Shown here piece after piece: positions 32,935-40,519 of a DNA stretch of 64,000 bases. Position numbers and translations under genes: made by a program. The stretch lies in NCBI RefSeq assembly GCF_918697865.1, contig NZ_CAKKMV010000017.1, forward strand, positions 1 through 64,000. The letters are read 5' to 3'. The DNA comes from Massilia sp. Bi118. Its GTDB lineage: Bacteria; Pseudomonadota; Gammaproteobacteria; Burkholderiales; Burkholderiaceae_D. The notes under the pieces are model-generated. The model saw only the letters and a list, made by a program, of their open reading frames with translations. It was not told the origin of the DNA and made no database searches. How positions within the stretch are numbered: the first letter of the stretch is position 1; the number at the start of each line of letters is the position of its first letter.

Positions 32935-33363
32935 TCAGGCTTGCCGGGCGCGCTCCACCGCGGCGTCGAAGGCGGCGCGGTCGGAGGTGACGGTAATGAG
33001 ATTGCCCGTCTTGGACAGGTGCTGGGAGATCGATACGACCAGGTTCATGTAGCGCGAACCGGTCAGCACGGACACACGCTTGAGCTGGGTGCGGCAGTTC
33101 GAAAAGAACTGGGTCCACTCCTTGCTGACCTCGGTCGCCACCAGCGTGGTCTTTTCTGCGTCCACCAGCAACTCGAGCGGCTGGCTGCGCAGGATTTCCA
33201 TGCGCATCTCGTCGAGGGCTGCCTGGCCGAACTGGCCGTTGTCCTGGCCGCTGATCGTGACCAGCAGGACGCCCGGACGCAGGCGCCGGAACCTGAAGCT
33301 GCCGGCGGCGGAGGAGAGCTCGACGAGTCCGTCCGGATGGGTGATCCTGGAAAATTGATTCAT
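32935..33363 (-). CDS. hypothetical protein, possible STAS-like fold
   Basis: A 142-residue soluble protein of alternating strands and helices (FRFRRLRPGVLLVTISGQDNG, PLELLVDAEKTTLVATEVSKEW, RVSVLTGSRYMNLVVSISQHL). The order recalls SpoIIAA/STAS-like folds but no phospho-Ser motif is clear. ATG 33363 is chosen over upstream starts because it gives the shortest frame with GC3-rich codons. It diverges from the sulfoxide reductase gene. Function unknown. Confidence 0.65.
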   Translation of the reverse strand: MNQFSRITHPDGLVELSSAAGSFRFRRLRPGVLLVTISGQDNGQFGQAALDEMRMEILRSQPLELLVDAEKTTLVATEVSKEWTQFFSNCRTQLKRVSVLTGSRYMNLVVSISQHLSKTGNLITVTSDRAAFDAAVERARQA

Positions 33364-33476
33364 GGCTGAGAAAGTGGTGCCGAATGCAAAATTATAACTG
33401 GTCCGGGGCCTCCCAGCGCGACGGCGCACCCTGCCGTAAAATACGCGTTTCGACATCGCCAAACGCCGTCACCGCC

Positions 33477-33974
33477 ATGCACATCAATCCCGAACGCAGC
33501 ACCCGCCCCGACTACGACCTGCTGGTACGCCAGGTCGCCAGCGTCCTCGAAGGCGAGCGCGACCTCACCGCCAACGCCTCGCAGTTCTCGGCCCTGGTCT
33601 ACGACACCCTCGCCGACCTCAACTGGGCAGGCTTCTACCTCACCGTGCCCAGCAAGAAGGGCGAAGGCCAGGACCTGCTGGTCGGCCCCTTCCAGGGCAA
33701 GCCGGCCTGCGCCCGCATCCCCTTCGGCCGCGGCGTCTGCGGCACCACCGCCGTGAAGCAGCAGACCATCGTGGTGCCGGACGTGCACGCCTTCCCGGGC
33801 CACATCGCCTGCGATTCGGCCTCGGCTTCGGAGATCGTGATCCCGGTCATCAAGGATGGCAAGCTGGTCGGCGTGTTCGATATCGACAGCCCGAAGCTGG
33901 ACCGTTTCTCGGATGAGGACAAGGCCGGCCTGGAAGCGATGATTGCGGCTTTCCTGGACGCTACCGACTGCTGA
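33477..33974 (+). CDS. msrC: free methionine-(R)-sulfoxide reductase (GAF-domain fRMsr)
   Basis: A 165-residue single GAF-domain enzyme of the same length as E. coli YebR/MsrC. The three catalytic Cys are present at 78, 88 and 112 (KPACARIPFGRGVCGTTA and HIACDSASASEIVIP). It reduces free Met-R-sulfoxide with thioredoxin. ATG 33477 gives the family start; the frame is open further upstream (ATG 33384) but that part lacks conservation features. Confidence 0.92.
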   Translation: MHINPERSTRPDYDLLVRQVASVLEGERDLTANASQFSALVYDTLADLNWAGFYLTVPSKKGEGQDLLVGPFQGKPACARIPFGRGVCGTTAVKQQTIVVPDVHAFPGHIACDSASASEIVIPVIKDGKLVGVFDIDSPKLDRFSDEDKAGLEAMIAAFLDATDC

Positions 33975-33980
33975 TGCAGG

Positions 33981-34010
33981 ATGGTGGGCAGGGGCTGCCC
34001 ACCCTACGGG
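33981..34010. repeat. intergenic palindrome, family 2 (single copy)
   Basis: GGTGGGCAGGGGCTGCCCAC followed by CCTACGGGG, between msrC and tal. Related to 23580-23614 and 57568-57623. Confidence 0.65.
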
Positions 34011-34125
34011 GATGGCGCCCGCGCGCTACCTGGCCTTGCGCCGGCATGCGTTTTTTCGAATAAATCGCCCGCTGCCGGTACGGTACAATCACGGCATTCG
34101 TATCTCACATCACTTTCCACGCGCT

Positions 34126-35055
34126 ATGAACCAACTCGAACAGCTCAAGCAGTACACCACTGTCGTCGCCGACACCGGCGACTTCCAGTCGATCAAGGCC
34201 TACGCGCCGCAGGACGCGACCACCAACCCGTCGCTGATCCTGAAAGCCGTCCAGAAGCCGGAATACCGTCCGCTGCTCGAAAAGGCCGTTGCCGATGCCA
34301 AGGGCGCCGGCGTCGATGAGATCGTCGACCGCCTGCTGATCGCCTTCGGCGTCGAGATCCTGAAGTTCGTGCCGGGCCGCGTCTCGACCGAGATCGATGC
34401 CGCGCTGAGTTTCGATACCGAAGCCACCGTCGCCAAGGGCCGCGAACTGATCGCCCTGTACGAAGCCGCCGGCGTCAAGCGCGAGCGCGTGCTGATCAAG
34501 ATCGCCTCGACCTGGGAAGGCATCCGCGCCGCCGAGATCCTGGAAAAGGAAGGCATCCGCTGCAACCTGACCCTGCTGTTCTCGCTGTGCCAGGCCATCG
34601 CCTGCGCCGAAGCGGGCGTGCAGCTGATCTCGCCTTTCGTCGGCCGCATCTACGACTGGTACAAGAAATCGACCGGCACCGACTACCAGGGCGCCGACGA
34701 TCCGGGCGTGCAGTCGGTCAAGCGCATCTACCAGTACTACCGCAAGTTCGGCTACAAGACCGAGGTGATGGGCGCGAGCTTCCGCAATACCTCGCAGATC
34801 CTGGAACTGGCCGGCTGCGACCTGCTGACCATCTCGCCGGACCTGCTGCAGAAGCTGGCCGACGCCGATGGCGCCATCGAGCGCAAGCTGGTGGCCGATT
34901 CTTCGGCGGACATCGAGAAAATCGCGATGGATGAAAAGACCTTCCGCTTCATGCTGAACGAGGATGCGATGGGTACCGAGAAGCTGTCGGAGGGCATTCG
35001 CGCGTTCGTGGCGGATTCGCTCAAGCTGAAGAAGATGATCGAGGAGCTGCGCTGA
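34126..35055 (+). CDS. tal: transaldolase (TalB class)
   Basis: A 309-residue transaldolase transferring dihydroxyacetone units between sedoheptulose-7-phosphate and glyceraldehyde-3-phosphate. DATTNPSLILKA and the Schiff-base Lys125 in RVLIKIASTWEG are present, as are NLTLLFSLCQA and ISPFVGRI. A TACAAT -10 lies at 34084-34089. No HexR site was seen here. It links to zwf and rpiA in the pentose phosphate pathway. Confidence 0.97.
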   Translation: MNQLEQLKQYTTVVADTGDFQSIKAYAPQDATTNPSLILKAVQKPEYRPLLEKAVADAKGAGVDEIVDRLLIAFGVEILKFVPGRVSTEIDAALSFDTEATVAKGRELIALYEAAGVKRERVLIKIASTWEGIRAAEILEKEGIRCNLTLLFSLCQAIACAEAGVQLISPFVGRIYDWYKKSTGTDYQGADDPGVQSVKRIYQYYRKFGYKTEVMGASFRNTSQILELAGCDLLTISPDLLQKLADADGAIERKLVADSSADIEKIAMDEKTFRFMLNEDAMGTEKLSEGIRAFVADSLKLKKMIEELR

Positions 35056-35108
35056 TCGATTTGTGACTGCGCGTCATAAATAGAGTCACCGTCGTTCCTT
35101 AGTTTCAC

Positions 35109-35196
35109 CGTCGTCCCCGCGCAGGCGGGGACCCAAGTTCTGCGTGCGTTACGTTAGCGCTTACAAACTTGGGTCCCCGCCTTCGCGGGGACGACG
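35109..35196. repeat. REP-like inverted pair, family 1 (88-nt unit)
   Basis: Two 31-nt arms (35109-35139 and 35166-35196), nearly exact inverted copies around a 26-nt spacer; each arm has its own small hairpin (CCCCGC...GCGGGG). A partial third piece follows to about 35220. Same size and spacing as 60930-61017. Likely forms the end of the tal transcript. Confidence 0.85.
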
Positions 35197-35232
35197 TTTT
35201 AAGGCGCGGGGACGACGTTTTGGGGCTAACGC

Positions 35233-35829
35233 TTAACCAGGAAACGCCGTCATGCCAGGCGTATTCGAACCCGCCGGCCCCGGCGTCCGCGCCACATTCA
35301 TCACCCAGCACACCATCGTGAAGTAGCCGATCAGCGCGGTCAGCTCCACCGTCCCCGGCTCGCCGAAGTGCGCCACCGCCTCGGCATAGGTCGCATCGCT
35401 CACGCCATTCCTCAGCATCAGTTCGGAAGCAAAATCGACGGCGCAGGCCTGGTCGCCGGGCAGCTCGCGTGGGCGGCGTCCCGATCCCAGCGAATAAATT
35501 GTCTCTTCCTTCACGCCGGCCTTGATCGCCAGCGGCGCGTGGGTCTGCCACTCGAACTGGTTGCCGGTCTCGCGCGACACCACGCAGATCGCGAGCTCGC
35601 GGATCGCGTCCTTCAGGCTGCCGTGGAAGCGCAGCGTCTCGCCCGTCTTGCCGATGTGTTCCATCAGCGCCGGCACCTGCAGCAGCGGCACGAAGGGGCC
35701 GAAGATGGCCTTGCGCGGGCCGTTGATGATGGCGTCGGCGGCAAGCTGCTGGGCCTCGCTCATGCCCTCGCGGGCGGGCAGCGGCAGGCGCTCGTTGGTC
35801 ATCGGGCCGAAGCCCTGTGCGGTGCTCAT
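35233..35829 (-). CDS. carboxymuconolactone decarboxylase (CMD) family protein
   Basis: A 198-residue helical CMD/AhpD-superfamily protein. The region AIRELAICVVSRETGNQFEWQTHAPLA corresponds to the CMD signature (RE.aIl..a...n..yEw..H); a CxxC redox pair is absent, so an AhpD peroxidase is unlikely. It lies 19 nt after the MFS gene on the same strand and is likely its operon partner. Substrate unknown. Confidence 0.83.
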   Translation of the reverse strand: MSTAQGFGPMTNERLPLPAREGMSEAQQLAADAIINGPRKAIFGPFVPLLQVPALMEHIGKTGETLRFHGSLKDAIRELAICVVSRETGNQFEWQTHAPLAIKAGVKEETIYSLGSGRRPRELPGDQACAVDFASELMLRNGVSDATYAEAVAHFGEPGTVELTALIGYFTMVCWVMNVARTPGPAGSNTPGMTAFPG

Positions 35830-35848
35830 GATTTCTCCTTGTCGACGA

Positions 35849-37042
35849 TTATTCGGGACGGCGCAAACGCCACAGATAGACAGCGCTGGCCAGCAATCCC
35901 AGCGCCGACAATGCCAGCGCCAGCTTCAGCGCCCCGGCCTCGCTGGAGGTCAGGCGCGCGATGCCGGCGCTGACCAGCGGACCGGCCAGCTGGCCGAGCG
36001 CGAAGCCGGCCGTCATCCGTCCCAGCACGCGCGTGGCCTGGCCCTCGGCGCGCGCCCTCGCCTCCTGCATGCCGACCATGGTGATGACCATGAAGGTGCC
36101 GCCGACCAGCAGCGCGGCCAGGGTCACGCTCGTCAAGGACGTCCACACGGCCGGCAGCAGCACGCCGATGGCCATCAGCACATGGGCAGCGGCCCACACG
36201 CTCAACCGGTTGGCGCGGGCAAGGCGCCAGGACACCAGCACGGTGGACACCGCCGCCGCAGCGCCGAACACCGGCCAGGCGAGGCCGAACACATGCGGGT
36301 CGTCGACCAGCTGGCGGGCCAGCGCCGGCAGATAAGTCGCGGGCAGGATGTAACCGAAGCCGAACAGGGTGTAGCACACGATCAGGCCGCCGGTCCCGGA
36401 GGGCGCCGCAACTGAGACCGGAGCAGCAGCGGCAGTAGCGGCAGGCGCAGGCGGTGAAGGCAGACTACGGCTCAGCACCAGCGGCAGCACGGACGCCAGC
36501 GCGCCCAGCGCCGCCAGCCCGATCCACATCTGCGGCGAAGGCAAGGTGGTCCCCAGCAGCAGGCAGAACAGGCCGGCAGCAGCGATGCCGATGCCGACGC
36601 CGGAGAACTGCACGCCGGCCAGGTCGGGCCGCCCGAGCGCCGCAAGCCAGCCCAGTCCCCAGGCGCTGGTCGCGACCAGGGTCCAGGCGCTCATCACGCC
36701 GGCCAGGAAGCGCAGCACTGCCCACCAGAAGCCGGACACAGTCCAGCCGACCGCCGCGGTGATGATCACGGTGCCGGCCAGGCCCAGCGCCAGCAGCAGC
36801 GCCGGCTTGATGCGGATGCGGGCCGCGACCAGGGCCCCGGCCAGGTAGCCCAGGTAGTTGGCGGCGGCCAGCATGGCGCCGGCGTGGCTGTCGATCAGGC
36901 CATCCCGCACCATCAGCGGAAACAGGGGCGTGAAGGCGAAGCGGCCGATTCCCATGGCGACGGCCAGCGAGATCATGGCAGCCGCGCAGACCGCCGCAGT
37001 GGTGCGTCCCGAGCGGACGCTTGCTGAAAAGATGGTGTCCAT
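35849..37042 (-). CDS. YbfB/YjiJ family MFS transporter
   Basis: A 397-residue transporter with about 12 membrane helices and the family start SLAVAMGIGRFAFTPLFPLM. A Pro/Ala-rich loop (residues about 208-225) separates the two six-helix halves. The substrate is unknown; members are thought to export small molecules. It is divergent from a LysR gene, which probably controls it, and is followed by the CMD-family gene. Confidence 0.88.
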   Translation of the reverse strand: MDTIFSASVRSGRTTAAVCAAAMISLAVAMGIGRFAFTPLFPLMVRDGLIDSHAGAMLAAANYLGYLAGALVAARIRIKPALLLALGLAGTVIITAAVGWTVSGFWWAVLRFLAGVMSAWTLVATSAWGLGWLAALGRPDLAGVQFSGVGIGIAAAGLFCLLLGTTLPSPQMWIGLAALGALASVLPLVLSRSLPSPPAPAATAAAAPVSVAAPSGTGGLIVCYTLFGFGYILPATYLPALARQLVDDPHVFGLAWPVFGAAAAVSTVLVSWRLARANRLSVWAAAHVLMAIGVLLPAVWTSLTSVTLAALLVGGTFMVITMVGMQEARARAEGQATRVLGRMTAGFALGQLAGPLVSAGIARLTSSEAGALKLALALSALGLLASAVYLWRLRRPE

Positions 37043-37106
37043 ATCGCCATTAAAGCGCACTCTGTGCGCGCTGACCAATGAATAAAAGTGGACTATCATT
37101 CTCCTT

Positions 37107-38003
37107 ATGAGAACGATCGACCTTGAAGCCCTGCTGATCTTCCGTACCGTCGTCAGCGAGGGCGGCGTGAACCGGGCTGCGGAAAAGCTGCACCGCGTGC
37201 CCTCCAACGTCACCACCCGCATCCGCCAGCTGGAAGAATACCTCGGCGTGCGCCTGTTCCGGCGCGACGGCCGTTCGCTGAGCCTGACCGGCGAGGGCAA
37301 GACCCTGCTGAACTACGCGACCCGCCTGCTGCGCCTGGCCGACGAAGCCGTCGACGAACTGCGCACCGGCAGGCCGCAGGGCGTGTTCCGGCTTGGTTCG
37401 CTGGAGAGCACGGCCGGCAGCCGCCTCGCGCCCATCCTGTCGCGCTACCACGATGCGCATCCGGGCGTGGTGGTGGAACTTGTCACCGGGACGACCGGGG
37501 CCCTCCTCAACCGCGTGCGCAATTTCGAGATCGAGGCGGCCTTCGTCTCCGAACCCTTCACGGCGCCGGAACTGCAGGCGCTGCCGGTGTTCCGCGAAGA
37601 GCTGGTGCTGATCACGCCGCGCAATGCCGCGCCTGTGCGCACGGCGAAGGATCTTGGACGCCTGACGATGATCGCCTTCGCCCACGGCTGCTCCTACCGC
37701 CGGCGCCTGGACGACTGGCTGGGCAGCGAGGACGTGGTGGCCGAGCGGGTGCTGGAATTCGGCTCCTACCAGGGCATGATCACCTGCGTGGCGGCGGGCA
37801 CCGGGTTTGCCGTCGTGCCGCAGAGCGTGCTGGGCGCGCTGCATGCGACGGACAAGGTCAGGCAGCACAAGCTGCCCGAGCGGATCGCGGCCAACTGTAC
37901 GCACCTGGTGTGGCGCGGCGAAGCTTCGCTGGCGCTGGAGGGATTGATCGAGATGCTCGCCGTCGCCCCCGCGGAGGCGGGGGCCCATACTGAGCTGGCT
38001 TAA
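37107..38003 (+). CDS. LysR-family regulator of the divergent MFS operon
   Basis: A 298-residue LysR protein with winged HTH (GGVNRAAEKLHRVPSNVTTRI) and a periplasmic-binding-like effector domain. It faces the YbfB/YjiJ gene across 64 nt, the usual layout for a LysR and its target. The last 13 or so residues (VAPAEAGAHTELA) come from a family-1 palindrome overlapping the 3' end, so the tail is repeat-derived and probably dispensable. Confidence 0.88.
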   Translation: MRTIDLEALLIFRTVVSEGGVNRAAEKLHRVPSNVTTRIRQLEEYLGVRLFRRDGRSLSLTGEGKTLLNYATRLLRLADEAVDELRTGRPQGVFRLGSLESTAGSRLAPILSRYHDAHPGVVVELVTGTTGALLNRVRNFEIEAAFVSEPFTAPELQALPVFREELVLITPRNAAPVRTAKDLGRLTMIAFAHGCSYRRRLDDWLGSEDVVAERVLEFGSYQGMITCVAAGTGFAVVPQSVLGALHATDKVRQHKLPERIAANCTHLVWRGEASLALEGLIEMLAVAPAEAGAHTELA

Positions 38004-38053
38004 TCGCCTCCCGCTTTCGCGGGAAGTCGTTTCCGGCAGTGCCGGGAACGACT
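37962..38053. repeat. palindromic repeat cluster between convergent genes
   Basis: Three hairpins in a row: one within the lysR end (CCCCCGCGGAGGCGGGGG), one near 38008-38025 (TCCCGCTTTCGCGGGA) and one at 38027-38053 (GTCGTTTCCGGCA paired with TGCCGGGAACGAC). Related to family 1. They fill the gap between two convergent genes and may act as a two-way terminator. Confidence 0.7.
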
Positions 38054-38061
38054 TCCATTGC

Positions 38062-38505
38062 TCATTTCTTCCGATGAAACCGTCGTGAGCTGACCGGCTT
38101 GCCGTTCACGTAGCCGATCACTTCGATATGCCGGGTGTCATACACCAGCGGATAGCGGATGCGCGTGTCCTCGCCGGCGCGGCCGCAGGTACTGCTGCGC
38201 AGCTGAAGCAGATAAGTCGGGATGCTGCCCTTGACCCCGGCCAGGAATTTGGTGCCGCGGCCGTCCACGTACACCGTGCCGGGCCTTTCCTGCTTTAGTA
38301 CGAACTCCTGCACGCAGACTGGCGTCGTCTTGCCCGGTCCGCTCCAGCGCATCTTCTCGCCGTCGATCGTCAGGACCGTGTAGGCGGCGGCCGGCGCCTT
38401 CGGGTTATCGTCCAGCAGCCAGCGCCCGGCGAACGGCAGGGACTGCGCCTGTACGGGGGCCGGAAAACAGGCCAGGCCGCAGAGCAGCGCGAACAGGAAC
38501 TTCAT
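38062..38505 (-). CDS. secreted hypothetical protein coupled to tetR
   Basis: A 147-residue protein with signal peptide (KFLFALLCGLACFPAPVQA) and a lipocalin-like start to the mature part (FAGRWLLDDNPK), then strands (YTVLTIDGEKMRWSG). Two Cys may pair. The ATG overlaps the tetR stop as ATGA (38502-38505), so it is coupled to the efflux regulator. Function unknown; a periplasmic ligand-binding role is only a guess. Confidence 0.7.
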   Translation of the reverse strand: MKFLFALLCGLACFPAPVQAQSLPFAGRWLLDDNPKAPAAAYTVLTIDGEKMRWSGPGKTTPVCVQEFVLKQERPGTVYVDGRGTKFLAGVKGSIPTYLLQLRSSTCGRAGEDTRIRYPLVYDTRHIEVIGYVNGKPVSSRRFHRKK

Positions 38506-39125
38506 GCCCGCCCCGCCCGCAAGCCTTCCATGTACGGATCGATCACGCACTTCCCCAGCTGCAGCAGATCGAAACTCTGCGGCGCGAACATCCAGTTGCG
38601 GATCATCCCGTCGATCATGGTCCACATCGCCAGCGCGATCCTGGCCGCGTCGACGTTCTTGCCGATCAGGCCCTGGTCCGCGGCCAGCTTGATCTGGCGT
38701 TCGGCGCGCGCCATCCATTGCCCCAGGTTGTGCTGGCGGCGGCAGCGTACCGCGTCCATCTCGTCGACGAATTCGACTTTCAGGGTGGCGATCTCGAACA
38801 CGCGGCGCGCCCCCGGATCCTCGACCGTGCGCCGCAGCACCGCCAGCATGTACTCGCGCAGGTCGGCCAGGGGGTCGCCCGACGCGGCTTCGTCGAGCAC
38901 CTTCAGCTCGGCCTCCAGCGGCAAGGTGGCGCGCTCCATCATCGCGTTGAACAGGGCGCCTTTGTCGTCGAAGTGCCAATAGATTGCGCCGCGCGTCACC
39001 CCGGCGGCGGTTGCGATATGCTGCAAAGTCGTCCTCGACACGCCCTGTTCAACAAACAATTTTTCTGCGGCATCAAGAATGCTGTCACGCGTGGCAGCGG
39101 CCTCTTCTTTGGTTCTGCGGGCCAT
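38502..39125 (-). CDS. TetR/AcrR-family repressor of the RND efflux operon
   Basis: A 207-residue TetR regulator: N-terminal HTH (QHIATAAGVTRGAIYWHFDD), identical in style to AcrR/TtgR/AmeR, and a ligand-binding helical C-terminal domain. It diverges from the RND operon across a 158-nt space holding a palindrome like AcrR operators. Expected to repress the pump and respond to its substrates. Confidence 0.92.
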   Translation of the reverse strand: MARRTKEEAAATRDSILDAAEKLFVEQGVSRTTLQHIATAAGVTRGAIYWHFDDKGALFNAMMERATLPLEAELKVLDEAASGDPLADLREYMLAVLRRTVEDPGARRVFEIATLKVEFVDEMDAVRCRRQHNLGQWMARAERQIKLAADQGLIGKNVDAARIALAMWTMIDGMIRNWMFAPQSFDLLQLGKCVIDPYMEGLRAGRA

Positions 39126-39166
39126 AATCGCCTATCTCCAAAATTGGTGGATCGAAAACATTAAAC

Positions 39167-39184
39167 ATACACTCGTGATAGTAT
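39167..39184. promoter_or_regulatory. candidate TetR operator
   Basis: ATACACTCGTGATAGTAT matches its own reverse complement at 12 of 18 positions and resembles the ATAC...GTAT operators of AcrR-type repressors. It lies between the divergent tetR and RND operon. Confidence 0.5.
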
Positions 39185-39283
39185 ATCTCTGTTTACACAA
39201 AAAACAGTGACGGATCGTTCCACGGTGCCAAAGTAGTGCCTCTGGGCGATTTTGTCCTTTTTTCAACAAGAAGGAAGCACTTA

Positions 39284-40501
39284 ATGCGCTCTGCCCCCTC
39301 CTCTACCTTGAACCTGACCAGGATTGCCGCCTGCACCCTGACCGCCCTGGCCCTGTTGTCGGCCTGCGGCAAGAAGGACGACGCCGCTGCCGGCGCCGCT
39401 GCCGCCAAGATGCCGCCGCCGCAAGTCGGCGTCATCACCACCAAATTCCAGCAGGTCGCCCTCCAGACCGAACTGCCCGCCCGCGTCGAAGCGATCCGCG
39501 TGGCCGAAGTGCGCGCCCGCGTCAGCGGCGTCGTCCTGAAGCGCCTGTTCACCGAAGGCAGCATCGTCAAGCAGGGCCAGTCCCTGTTCCAGATCGATCC
39601 GGCGCCTTACCAGGCACAGGTCAACAGCGCCCAGGCCGCGCTCGGCCGTGCCCAGGCCACCCAGGCCTCGGCCGCCGCCACCGTCGAGCGCTACAAGCCG
39701 CTGGTCGAGGCCAACGCCGTCAGCAAGCAGGAGTACACCAATGCGGTCGCCGCCGCCAAGCAGGGCGAGGCCGACGTCAACGCCGCCAGGGCCCAGTTGC
39801 GCATCGCCCAGATCAACTACGGCTACGCGAACGTGTACGCCCCGATCTCGGGCCGCATCGGCCGCGCTCTCGTGACCGAAGGCGCACTGGTCTCGGCCAC
39901 CGAGGCGACCCAGATGGCGCTGATCCAGCAGACCGACAACGTCTACCTGAACATCACCCAGTCCGCCGCCGAGCTGCAGCGCCTGCGCAAGAGCGCCGGC
40001 AACCGCGGCATCGATTCGGCGATCCCGGTGTCGGTGATCCTCGACGATGGCACTGAACTCGGCCGCAAAGGCAAGCTGCTGTTCTCGGACGTGACCGTCG
40101 ACCCGAGCAGCGGCCAGGTCACCCTGCGCGCCCAGGTGGCGAACGCGGACAGCGCCCTGCTGCCGGGCCAGTACGTGCGCGTGCGCCTGGCCCAGGCCGA
40201 ACTGCCGTCGGGCATCCTGGTGCCGCAGCAGGCCGTAACCCGCGGCGGCCAGGCCGGGGACACCCTGATGGTGGTCGGCGCGGACAACAAGCCGACCCCG
40301 CGCACCGTCAAGATCGCATCCCAGGAAGGCAGCAACTGGGTCGTCACCGATGGCCTGAAGGAAGGCGAGAAAGTGATGGTCGACGGCTTCCAGAAGCTGC
40401 AGATGCTGCCGCCGGGCACCCCGGTGCAGCCGGTGCCGTGGACGTCGCAAGCGCCGGCCGCCGCCGCTCCCGCAGGTGCGCAGGCCAACGCGGCTAAATA
40501 A
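39284..40501 (+). CDS. RND efflux periplasmic adaptor (AcrA/MexA-like lipoprotein)
   Basis: A 405-residue membrane fusion protein. Lipobox ALALLSAC anchors it to the inner membrane; QTELPARVEAIRVAEVRARV is the adaptor start, followed by the lipoyl part, an alpha-hairpin (about 100-170) and beta-barrel. It joins the RND pump to the outer-membrane channel. ATG 39284 has AAGGAAG upstream and is preferred over 39236. First gene of a three-gene pump operon. Confidence 0.95.
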   Translation: MRSAPSSTLNLTRIAACTLTALALLSACGKKDDAAAGAAAAKMPPPQVGVITTKFQQVALQTELPARVEAIRVAEVRARVSGVVLKRLFTEGSIVKQGQSLFQIDPAPYQAQVNSAQAALGRAQATQASAAATVERYKPLVEANAVSKQEYTNAVAAAKQGEADVNAARAQLRIAQINYGYANVYAPISGRIGRALVTEGALVSATEATQMALIQQTDNVYLNITQSAAELQRLRKSAGNRGIDSAIPVSVILDDGTELGRKGKLLFSDVTVDPSSGQVTLRAQVANADSALLPGQYVRVRLAQAELPSGILVPQQAVTRGGQAGDTLMVVGADNKPTPRTVKIASQEGSNWVVTDGLKEGEKVMVDGFQKLQMLPPGTPVQPVPWTSQAPAAAAPAGAQANAAK

Positions 40502-40519
40502 TAGAAACAGGATTTTCCC

